Source: Candidatus Avoscillospira stercoripullorum
GTDB lineage: Bacteria; Bacillota; Clostridia; Oscillospirales; Oscillospiraceae
Direction of reading: 5' to 3'
NCBI GenBank assembly: GCA_018712905.1
Contig: DVGD01000015.1
Span: forward strand, 1-7,076
Length of the DNA stretch: 7,076 bases
A program made the translations under genes and the position numbers. Below are positions 1-5,868 of the stretch, piece after piece (position 1 is the stretch's first letter; each line of letters opens with the position of its first letter). The notes under the pieces are model-generated. The model did not search any database. It was not told the DNA's origin and worked only from the letters and a program-made list of their open reading frames with translations.

Positions 1-45
1 GCCCTCCGCCCTTTGGATTCCAAGAGAAAAGGAGAAGGCTTATGA
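1..45 (+). CDS. Possible C-terminal end of an upstream phage gene (partial)
   Basis: Reading from base 1 gives the open frame ALRPLDSKRKGEGL, then a TGA at 43-45 that overlaps the ATG at 42 in an ATGA junction. The same kind of overlap joins the genes at 4757-4760, and the tight packing makes a gene ending here likely. Only 14 residues are visible, lysine/arginine-rich, and no family can be assigned. The other two frames are also open across this short stretch, so the frame is a guess from the junction style; the bases could instead be a short leader. Confidence 0.35.
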   Translation, partial: ALRPLDSKRKGEGL

Positions 46-638
46 CATACGGAGCCATGCGGGACTATGTCCTCCAGCTCATCAACCAGTACTCCATCGC
101 GGGCAGCCGGGTACCCATGGAGTACAACGACCAGGCGGATCTCCTCCGGCGGATCCCGGCGCTCCTGCGCGACGGCGTGCAGTATGTGACCACCACCGTC
201 CGCCGCATCCGGGCGGTGGCGGAGCTGGCCGCGCCGGAGGTGAAGGGGGAGATTCTCCTCTACGACCTGCCCGAGGATCTCTTCCAGCTCCTGGGCGGTC
301 TCATCCGCTTAGGGCCGGAGGGGCTTGTCCGCTACCACGGCCACCAGGTTTTGGGCGGCCGCCGGGTGGCCATCCCTCGCCGGGATCAGGGCACGTACTA
401 CGCCGAATACTTCCGCTACCCCCATTTGCCCCTGGGCACCCCCGCCGACGATGCGCCCCTGGACTGCCCGCCGGAAGCGTTGGGGGCGGTGGCCTACTAT
501 GCCGCGTCCCACCTGGTGATGGAGGACAACAGCTTCCTCTATGCGGCGCTCCAGAGCGAGTTCGAGCGGCGCCTTGCCCGGCTGGAGGAGGGCACTTACG
601 CCGTCTTCAGCCCCGTGCCGGACGCCTACGGGATGTAA
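42..638 (+). CDS. Head-tail adaptor-like phage protein
   Basis: A 198-residue protein that I read as a head-tail joining (adaptor/connector) protein, the type that sits under the portal ring and receives the tail nozzle. The N-terminal half looks helical (residues 1-60, with DYVLQLINQYS at 9-19). A middle segment has the strand-rich pattern YYAEYFRYPH (119-128). The C-terminal part has LDCPPEALGAVAYYAASHL at 140-158 and an acidic/basic helix SEFERRLARLEE (172-183). The pattern of a Y-x-E-Y-x-R-Y-P strand, then a 'd-x-p-x-e-a' helix, then an E-rich closing helix is shared by P22 gp4/T7 gp11-like adaptors and by a common family in Clostridia phages; I assign it by pattern, not by search. The ATG at 42 is preceded by AAGGAGA (29-35) at good spacing. 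It sits directly before the large nozzle-like gene, as an adaptor should. The coding call is very secure; the adaptor role is moderately so. Confidence 0.82.
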   Translation: MTYGAMRDYVLQLINQYSIAGSRVPMEYNDQADLLRRIPALLRDGVQYVTTTVRRIRAVAELAAPEVKGEILLYDLPEDLFQLLGGLIRLGPEGLVRYHGHQVLGGRRVAIPRRDQGTYYAEYFRYPHLPLGTPADDAPLDCPPEALGAVAYYAASHLVMEDNSFLYAALQSEFERRLARLEEGTYAVFSPVPDAYGM

Positions 639-643
639 GGGGG
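638..643 (+). promoter_or_regulatory. Shine-Dalgarno that questions the nozzle-gene start
   Basis: AGGGGG at 638-643 can pair along its whole length with the 16S anti-SD (one G-U wobble). It ends only 1 nt before the ATG at 645 but 7 nt before the in-frame GTG at 651. The spacing argues that translation of the large gene begins at the GTG, removing two residues. Confidence 0.55.
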
Positions 644-644
644 A

Positions 645-2744
645 ATGGCCGTGGCGAGCACATCCCTTCCCAATCCCCCCACGGAGCGGGTGATTACCTT
701 TGAAAATCTCTCCGGCGGGCTCAACCTCTTCGAGCTTCCCTACCGGATGGATCAGAGCCAGAGCCCGGAGATGGAAAACCTCTGGTGGCGCGACGGGCTT
801 TTGAGCTGCCGCGACGGCCAGGCCTATGTGTCCAGCGCACAACTGGGCACGGGGCTTGCCTGCGCCGAGCGGCTCTTCTGGGGCTATGCCGTCTTCCACA
901 TCGGCGACGGCCTCTACGCCGCCAAGCCCGGCGCGGAGATGGCGCTCACCAAGCTCTGCGGCGGCCTGCCTGAAGTCCGGGGCAGCTTCATCCGCTACCG
1001 CGACGCCTTGCTCTATAAGACCAAGGGCGCCTACAAGTCCATCACCTACGACGAGGAAACCGCCGCCCTCACCGCCCGAGACGTGGAGGCCTACGTGCCG
1101 GTGACGGCTATCAACTGTGACCCTTCCACCGGGGCGGGCGACCTCTACCAGCCGGAAAACCGCCTGAGCGGCAAGAAAACCCTCTGGTACACCGCCGCCC
1201 AGGAGACAAGAGGCGTGGTGTTCACCGCCACGGGGGTGGCCACCATCTTCCCCTTTGAAACCGAGGACGGCGAGCCCATCGCTGCCATTTCTCAGGTTTT
1301 TGTGGGTACCACCCTGATCCCCGAGACCGACTATACCGTGGAGCTGGATGGCGCCTCAGCCACTGTCACCTTCACCACCGCGCCCGAGGCCGAAGAATCG
1401 GTGAGCGTCCTCTACGGCGTGGGCGTGCGGGTCTACCACCTGCCCGTAAAGGACTTGGACGCCATCACGGCCGTCACCGTGGACGGCGAAGCCGTGTCCG
1501 GCTACACCGCCGACTTAGAGGCGGGTACCGTGACATTCGACACAGCGCCGCCGGTGCAGGTGCCGCCGGTGAACAACACCGTGGTCATCACCTACCAAAA
1601 GGACGACGCCGACGGCTATCAAAGCATCATGGACTGCCGCTACGGCTGCGCCTACGGCGGTACCGGCGGCGCGGTGCTGGTGCTGGCCGGCTCCACCAAG
1701 CAGCCCAACGCCTACTTCTGGAACGGCAACCACGTGGCCATGGATCCGGGGTACTTCCCCTATGAATCCTACAACCTGGCCGGGGACAGCCTGGAGCCGG
1801 TCACCGGCTTCGGCCTCCAGGCGGGGTATCTGGTGGTGTTCAAGACCCACGCCGTGGGAAGGTGCCTCCTGGGCACCGAGACCATCGGCGAGCGGGCGTA
1901 TCTCACCTTGGACTACACCCCCGTCAACGCCGCCATCGGCTGCGACCTGCCCTTTACCATCCGGCTGGTGGAAAACAACCTGGTCTGGTGCAGCACCTAT
2001 GGCGGCGTCTACCGCCTGGAGGACACCACCGCAGCCCTGGAAAACCAGGTTCGGTGCATCTCCGGCAACATCAACGGCTGCGCCGGGCGGCCGGGACTTT
2101 TGGAGGCGCTGGAGGCCCGAGAGGCCGTGGCGCTGGACGACGCCGAGCGGTACTGGGTGGCGGCGGGGGGCGTGGCCTACGTCTGGGACTACCACCTCTC
2201 CACCGCCGGAAAGCCCAGCTGGTTTTACTTCACCAACATTCCCGCGGTGGCCTTCTTCCGCAGCGACAGCCGCCAGAATGAGGACGGCACGCCCTTCACA
2301 GGCCCCCTCCGGGTCTACCACCTGGACGATCAGGGGCGGGTGAGCCGCTTTGTGCGCAACTTCTACGACTACGGCGGCGCCATCTCCAAGGTTTTCCGCT
2401 TCCCGGCTCAGGACTTCGGCGGCCACATCTCCAAGAAGAACATCCGCCGGGTGATCCTCTCCACCCGCTCGGACACCGACACGGTCATCGAGCTTACCTA
2501 CTCCTGCGACTTCGGCACCCGCCGGGAGCTCATGCCGGTGGAGAGCTTTTCCTGGCGCCTCTTCCCCCGGGACTTGCGGCGGCGGATGCTCGCGGTGCGG
2601 CGCTTTGCCCACGTGGCCGTGCGAAAGCCGGGGCTACGCCACATCAACCACTTCACCATGCGCCTTTCTAACCAGGAGCCCGGCTGCGACATGTCCCTGG
2701 TGTCGGCGCAGATCGTCTACACCTTCCAGGAGGACAACCGCTAA
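645..2744 (+). CDS. Large nozzle/DNA-stabilisation-like tail protein
   Basis: A 699-residue soluble, beta-rich protein with no signal peptide or membrane segment. The opening FENLSGGLNLFELPYRM (19-35), followed by QSPEMENLWWRDGLLSCRDG, is typical of proteins that begin with 'sGGLN....p..l...qs.dm.N..w.dG.l..R.G', seen in phage tail nozzle and packaged-DNA-stabilisation proteins with a beta-propeller body (P22 gp10/T7 gp12 style). Repeated blade-like strands continue to the C-terminus, e.g. NLVWCSTYGGVYRLED (445-460), RYWVAAGGVAYVWDY (502-516) and WFYFTNIPAVAFFRSDSR (526-543). Between about 190 and 317 lie two tandem Ig-like modules described separately. The role would be to seal the portal and form the distal tail tube. 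Coordinates use the ATG at 645, but the GTG at 651 has better Shine-Dalgarno spacing. It follows the adaptor by 6 nt, supporting a joint tail role. Family recognition is confident for 'phage tail structural protein', less so for the exact nozzle function. Confidence 0.82.
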   Translation: MAVASTSLPNPPTERVITFENLSGGLNLFELPYRMDQSQSPEMENLWWRDGLLSCRDGQAYVSSAQLGTGLACAERLFWGYAVFHIGDGLYAAKPGAEMALTKLCGGLPEVRGSFIRYRDALLYKTKGAYKSITYDEETAALTARDVEAYVPVTAINCDPSTGAGDLYQPENRLSGKKTLWYTAAQETRGVVFTATGVATIFPFETEDGEPIAAISQVFVGTTLIPETDYTVELDGASATVTFTTAPEAEESVSVLYGVGVRVYHLPVKDLDAITAVTVDGEAVSGYTADLEAGTVTFDTAPPVQVPPVNNTVVITYQKDDADGYQSIMDCRYGCAYGGTGGAVLVLAGSTKQPNAYFWNGNHVAMDPGYFPYESYNLAGDSLEPVTGFGLQAGYLVVFKTHAVGRCLLGTETIGERAYLTLDYTPVNAAIGCDLPFTIRLVENNLVWCSTYGGVYRLEDTTAALENQVRCISGNINGCAGRPGLLEALEAREAVALDDAERYWVAAGGVAYVWDYHLSTAGKPSWFYFTNIPAVAFFRSDSRQNEDGTPFTGPLRVYHLDDQGRVSRFVRNFYDYGGAISKVFRFPAQDFGGHISKKNIRRVILSTRSDTDTVIELTYSCDFGTRRELMPVESFSWRLFPRDLRRRMLAVRRFAHVAVRKPGLRHINHFTMRLSNQEPGCDMSLVSAQIVYTFQEDNR
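1212..1595 (+). repeat. Tandem duplicated Ig-like module in the nozzle protein
   Basis: Residues about 190-257 and 258-317 of the nozzle-like protein share one pattern: a GV-x-x-x-hydrophobic strand, then an 'I-x-x-V-x-V' strand, a Y-T-V/A-D/E-L strand, TVTF-x-TAP, and a closing V-x-V/I-x-Y strand. The TVTF motifs are at 240-243 and 295-298, 55 residues apart, and the closing strands are ESVSVLY (251-257) and NTVVITY (311-317). The DNA copies have diverged, so the duplication is old or the modules were acquired separately. Confidence 0.6.
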
Positions 2745-2751
2745 AAGGAGG
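2745..2751 (+). promoter_or_regulatory. Near-consensus Shine-Dalgarno of the 64-residue membrane protein
   Basis: AAGGAGG followed by a five-T spacer and ATG at 2757 is the strongest ribosome binding site in the window. The first codons of the gene are unusually A/T-rich for this DNA. Both features favour strong initiation. Confidence 0.8.
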
Positions 2752-2756
2752 TTTTT

Positions 2757-2951
2757 ATGGAACTTTTGTTACTTGGCGCGGCCATTTTTGCCGCAGGACT
2801 GCTCTTTGGCTACCGCATGGGGCGCGGTCAGCCCACTCCTGCCGCCCCGTCTCCCAGCGAGGCCGAGGCGCGGGCGCTCCAGGAGGATCGCGTGGCCTTT
2901 CAGCAGCTTCTCGGCTACAACGCCGACTGCGCCTACGGATCGGAGAAATGA
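2757..2951 (+). CDS. Small single-pass membrane protein, unknown function
   Basis: A 64-residue protein. Residues 2-19 (ELLLLGAAIFAAGLLFGY) form one hydrophobic helix, followed by RMGRG, which by the positive-inside rule would leave the C-terminal part in the cytoplasm. A short proline/serine linker (25-34) leads to an acidic stretch, SEAEARALQEDR, and the ending AFQQLLGYNADCAYGSEK. That ending resembles one I associate with small proteins at this position in Clostridia phages, where an 'AF..L..YN.d.AYG' motif recurs; no function is known to me. There is no cleavage site, so the helix is probably an anchor rather than a signal peptide. It sits between the nozzle and the first fibre, 12 nt and 9 nt from its neighbours. 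Possible roles are a DNA-entry membrane factor, a lysis accessory protein or a minor virion component; the sequence does not decide between them. Confidence 0.85.
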   Translation: MELLLLGAAIFAAGLLFGYRMGRGQPTPAAPSPSEAEARALQEDRVAFQQLLGYNADCAYGSEK

Positions 2952-2960
2952 GGGAGTAAT

Positions 2961-4403
2961 ATGGCTTTTTCCACACTGACATTCACGAAATCCTGGGAGA
3001 ATGCCGCGGATTTCCCCACCTATGAGGAAAACGAGCAGCAGGTGCGGGCGGATCTTCAGTACCTCCACGATGAGATGCGCGACGCCTTCAACGCCCTGGT
3101 GGCTCGTCTCAACGACGCCGCCGTGGCCGGGGACTTGCCCATCGCGCCGGTGGATGGGCTCTCCGCCGCCACGGTGCAGGAGGCCATCGAGGAGACCCTC
3201 GCCCAGATCCAGAACACCGCCGCGGGGCAGATCGTCAACGGCTCCATCACCAAGGAGAAGCTCTCCACAGCGCTCCTGGAGCGGGTCTACGGCGGGAAAA
3301 TGCGCCTCGCCTGGGACAGCCCCGATGAATCCGACAACCCCAACACCGACTGCCCCCTGGGGCAGCTGTGGCTGCGCCCGGCGCTGACCATCCCCAACGA
3401 CGCCGCCGGAAAGACCTGGCAGAAGAGCGGCTGCACCGTGGAGGAAGCAGGCGGCGCCTTCACCGTCACCGCCGACGGCACCATGGCCTCCGCCGGCGTG
3501 TCCCAGCGCTTCACCGGCCTGGGGCAGGCGGGACAGGCGGCGCTGGTGCACCTCACCCTTCCCAGCCACGACGCCGGGCTCAACACCCTGCGCGTCTACC
3601 TCAACGGCGTGGAGACCGCCCTGCCGGAAGACGGCTGGATGGCGGCGAGCCTACAGAGCGGCGGTGCCTTGGAGGTGCAGATCCAGGGCACTTGGCCGTC
3701 TGCCCAGGCTGCCGGGTACTTCACCATCGGCGACTTCACCGTGGTGGCCGTGGGCGCCCTGGAGGCCGCCCTGCCCGGCTGCACGCCCCCCGGCGACTGG
3801 AAGGCGCTCCTTGCGCCCCTTCTGCCCTTCTCCCAGGTGCGCCTGCCCCAGGTGCTCTATCTCCAGACGGCGCCGGGGGTCTGGCAGATGCTCATCGAGG
3901 AAGTCTTGCCCGTGGCGCGGGGCGGCACGGGTCTCAGCGCCGTCGCCCAGGGTGCGCTGCTCTTCGGCGGCGCGGGCAGCCTCGCTGCCCTTAGCCCGGC
4001 GGCGGACGGCGCGGTGCTCCAGTGCTTTTCCGGCGCGCCGGTGTGGCGCACCCGGGAGGAGGCCACCGCCGACCTGGGACACCTGCGGTGCAAAACCGGC
4101 AGCTACACTGGCAACGGCAAAGCCCGCACCATCAATCTTCCAGTGACGCCCCTGGCGGTGCTGCTCCACGGCACCGACAAGCAATTTGCCCTGCTGCTGC
4201 CCGGCATGCAGGTGGAGCAGCGTTTGAGCGCGCCCGAGAGTGCCCCCGGCGGCGGCATCCCCTACTATTACGCCGGCATGGAGCTCCAGGGGAACACCCT
4301 CTCCACCTGGATGAACGCCACCCAGACGGCGCAGGAGTGCGGCGCCACGCCCAGCGCCTGGAACACCGCCGGTCAGCAGTACAGCTACCTGGCCATCTAC
4401 TGA
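2961..4403 (+). CDS. Tail fibre / receptor-binding protein 1
   Basis: A 480-residue fibre-type protein. The N-terminal 20 residues contain the block FTKSWENAADFPTYEENE (8-25), followed by a likely coiled coil (about 22-53, ADLQYLHDEMRDAFNALVARL). This is probably the part that docks on the tail. GLSAATVQEAIEETLAQI (66-83) matches the 'l-t-A-x-x-V-Q-x-A-I-x-E' segment common in phage fibres, and GQIVNGSITKEKLS (89-102) is another fibre-shaft pattern. Residues about 140-265 look like a beta-sandwich, possibly carbohydrate-binding (TWQKSGCTVEEAGGAFTVTA onward). LPVARGGTGLS (316-326) is the widespread ARGGTG fibre motif. The C-terminal 105 residues (from KTGSYTGNGKARTINLP) look like a beta-structured tip ending in YSYLAIY. 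The start at ATG 2961 is supported by GAGGGAG (2950-2956). Its role would be surface attachment; the receptor cannot be read from sequence. Fibre identity is firm, the domain boundaries approximate. Confidence 0.88.
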   Translation: MAFSTLTFTKSWENAADFPTYEENEQQVRADLQYLHDEMRDAFNALVARLNDAAVAGDLPIAPVDGLSAATVQEAIEETLAQIQNTAAGQIVNGSITKEKLSTALLERVYGGKMRLAWDSPDESDNPNTDCPLGQLWLRPALTIPNDAAGKTWQKSGCTVEEAGGAFTVTADGTMASAGVSQRFTGLGQAGQAALVHLTLPSHDAGLNTLRVYLNGVETALPEDGWMAASLQSGGALEVQIQGTWPSAQAAGYFTIGDFTVVAVGALEAALPGCTPPGDWKALLAPLLPFSQVRLPQVLYLQTAPGVWQMLIEEVLPVARGGTGLSAVAQGALLFGGAGSLAALSPAADGAVLQCFSGAPVWRTREEATADLGHLRCKTGSYTGNGKARTINLPVTPLAVLLHGTDKQFALLLPGMQVEQRLSAPESAPGGGIPYYYAGMELQGNTLSTWMNATQTAQECGATPSAWNTAGQQYSYLAIY

Positions 4404-4412
4404 GGTGGCGCC

Positions 4413-4760
4413 ATGGAGAGCATGTTGGGCGCCTTTTTGAGCGGCAGCGCCGCTGCCGCGCTGATTTCCGGCCTATTTTCCCTGTTGCAGGGAAGACTTC
4501 AGCGGGGCAAGCGGCGCAGCGCCACAGAGCAGGCGCTGATTGATGGAATGAAATTTGTCCTGCTGGACGTCATCGCCCAGCGGGCGGTGCGCTACCTCCA
4601 GGCCGGGGAGGCAGAGCTCCACGACAAGCAGCTCCTCCGGCAGATGCACCAGGTCTATCACACCGGCCTGGGTGGTAACGGCGACCTGGACACCCTCATG
4701 GAGCGGGTGGACCAGCTGCCCGTGCGGCTGGAGGGCTTTGGAGAAAGGGGAGAGACATGA
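4413..4760 (+). CDS. Small membrane-anchored phage protein with LGGNG motif
   Basis: A 115-residue protein. Residues about 5-27 (LGAFLSGSAAAALISGLFSL and onward) form one hydrophobic helix. A strongly basic stretch, RLQRGKRR (28-35), puts the rest in the cytoplasm by the positive-inside rule. The soluble part is helical (ATEQALIDGMKFVLLDVIAQ, 37-56) and carries QMHQVYHTGLGGNGDLDTLM (77-96) then VDQLPV. This order, a helix, then 'Y-H-x-L-G-G-N-G', then 'L-P', is one I recognise from small proteins beside the holin/lysis genes of many Firmicutes phages, where no biochemical role is established. It could be a holin-associated or DNA-entry membrane protein. Start ATG 4413 has GAGGTGG at 4402-4408 with a short 4-nt spacer; a second in-frame ATG lies at 4422. 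It overlaps the next gene by ATGA, indicating translational coupling. Function unknown. Confidence 0.85.
   Translation: MESMLGAFLSGSAAAALISGLFSLLQGRLQRGKRRSATEQALIDGMKFVLLDVIAQRAVRYLQAGEAELHDKQLLRQMHQVYHTGLGGNGDLDTLMERVDQLPVRLEGFGERGET
4441..4494 (+). repeat. Two perfect inverted repeats inside the membrane-protein gene
   Basis: The first has 9-nt arms, gcggcagcg and cgctgccgc, around one base (4441-4459). The second has 7-nt arms, ttccctg and cagggaa, around ttg (4478-4494). Both fall in the part encoding the membrane helix and the start of the basic stretch. Neither is followed by a T-run, so neither looks like a terminator. They may be a by-product of GC-rich codons. Confidence 0.4.
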
Positions 4761-5860
4761 ACCTTGCATTTGCTGTGAGAGACCGGCGCCTCACCAGAAA
4801 GGGCTTGGAGCCCCTGGCGGCGGACACCGCCGGTCACATCACCTTCACCGTGGACTTTGACGCCGAGTGGACGGGCATGGTGAAGGTGGTGGTGTTTGAA
4901 AACGGCGAGAGCCGCGCGGAAGTACTCTACACCGGCCAGGCGGAGATCCCCGCCGCGGTGCTGGGCGCGGGAGAGCTCTACGTCTCCGTAAACGGCTACC
5001 GCAGCCAGGGCGACACGGTGGCCATCGTGCGCACTGTGGCCATGGCGCGGCCGGTGCAGATCCTGCCCGCGGGCGCGGCGCCCGCCGGAGATCCCACCGC
5101 CTACACCCCCACGCTCTTAGAGCAGATTCTGGCAGCGGCGGGGGAGGCCGGCACCGCTGCCGCCGAAGCCCAGGCCGTCAAAAATGAGCTTCTGGCGGAC
5201 AAGGAAGCCGGCCTTTTCACCGGCGAGACGGGGCCTGCCGGGGAGAGCGCCACCATCGCTGTGGACGGCGCCGAGGAGGGAGAAGAAGCGGCGGTCTACA
5301 ACCTGGGCACCGCCCGCAATGCCCGCTTGCGCTTTATCCTGCCCCGGGGCACCGGAATTGCCGAGATCGTCGACAACTGGGACGGCACGTGGACGGTAGT
5401 GTTTTCCAACGGCGAGATCCAGACCCTCCGCGCCCCCGGCACCCTGGATAACCCCGGGGAAGCCGTTCTTTCAGCGGCGGTGGCTGACTATCTCACCGCC
5501 CACCCGCCCGCCGCGGGCGCCGACGGCCGGGGCATCACGGCCATCACCTATGTGCCTGGGGAGAACCAGTGGATCTTCACCTTCTCCGATGGCGAAAGCG
5601 AGGAAGTGGCGGGGCCTGCCATTCCAGCGGTGTCGGGAAGCCTCGAGAGCACCAGCAACGAAACCGCCGCCTCCTCCGCTGCGCTGCGCACGGCCTACCT
5701 CCTGGCCAGCGCCGCCATGGCCAAAGGCGGCGGCACCTTCACCGGGGCGGTCTACGCCGCTGTCCAGACGCCGTCGGAAAGCCTGCTCCGCAATACCAGC
5801 CTCACCGCCGCGGAGACGACGCCTGGTGGCGACGGCGAAATCTGCTGGCAGTATGAGTAG
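4757..5860 (+). CDS. Baseplate/tail-fibre protein 2 with collagen-like segment
   Basis: A 367-residue protein. Residues about 1-105 form a beta-sandwich of the type found at the N-terminus of Firmicutes phage baseplate/fibre proteins (BppU-like): ITFTVDFDAEWTGMVKVVVF (28-47), EIPAAVL (63-69), GELYVSVNG (72-80), then a PVQILPAGAAP linker and TLLEQILAAAGEAG. A helical, alanine-rich shaft (119-150) leads to the collagen-like GETGPAGES (156-164) and a beta segment ending FILPRGTG. Two related beta units follow (200-228 and 259-287). The C-terminal SLESTSNETAASSAALRTAY (295-314), then AKGGGTFTGAVYA (322-334) and a final ICWQYE, is a classic fibre ending. ATG 4757 overlaps the previous stop and is preceded by AGGGGA (4746-4751). 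Likely role: adsorption apparatus, perhaps the part linking the tail to the next protein. Fibre/baseplate identity is good; the precise position in the virion is unknown. Confidence 0.86.
   Translation: MNLAFAVRDRRLTRKGLEPLAADTAGHITFTVDFDAEWTGMVKVVVFENGESRAEVLYTGQAEIPAAVLGAGELYVSVNGYRSQGDTVAIVRTVAMARPVQILPAGAAPAGDPTAYTPTLLEQILAAAGEAGTAAAEAQAVKNELLADKEAGLFTGETGPAGESATIAVDGAEEGEEAAVYNLGTARNARLRFILPRGTGIAEIVDNWDGTWTVVFSNGEIQTLRAPGTLDNPGEAVLSAAVADYLTAHPPAAGADGRGITAITYVPGENQWIFTFSDGESEEVAGPAIPAVSGSLESTSNETAASSAALRTAYLLASAAMAKGGGTFTGAVYAAVQTPSESLLRNTSLTAAETTPGGDGEICWQYE
5354..5617 (+). repeat. Two related beta units in fibre protein 2
   Basis: Residues 200-228 (GIAEIVDNWDGTWTVVFSNG plus EIQTLRAPG) and 259-287 (GITAITYVPGENQWIFTFSD plus GESEEVAGP) share the pattern G-I-x-x-I, W-T/I-V/F-x-F-S-N/D-G-E and a closing P/G. 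They are separated by about 30 residues that look helical. Confidence 0.6.
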
Positions 5861-5868
5861 GTGACGGC

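Noticed and set aside
639..644. Promoter or terminator between the adaptor and nozzle genes, or in any other gap
   Set aside because: All gaps are 12 nt or shorter and are taken up by Shine-Dalgarno sequences. There is no room for -35/-10 boxes or a hairpin with a T-run.
1515..2612. Long open frame on the minus strand (365 codons) opposite the nozzle gene
   Set aside because: High third-position G/C on the + strand removes stops on the complement. The predicted protein is low-complexity in G, A, V and H with no recognisable motif, and it lies wholly within a gene with clear protein-family features.
3368..3994. Second + strand frame of 208 codons inside fibre 1
   Set aside because: The translation is Arg/Gly/Pro/His-rich and repetitive, typical of a shifted frame in GC-rich DNA, while the fibre frame carries real motifs throughout.
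5069..5085. Perfect inverted repeat gcgggcgc-g-gcgcccgc as a possible terminator or operator
   Set aside because: It is inside fibre 2, encoding an Ala/Gly/Pro linker, with no T-run after it. Such palindromes arise readily from GCG/GGC/CCC codons.
5505..5519. Small inverted repeat cgcccg-ccg-cgggcg
   Set aside because: Arms of only six G/C bases, within coding sequence and with no T-run; expected by chance here.
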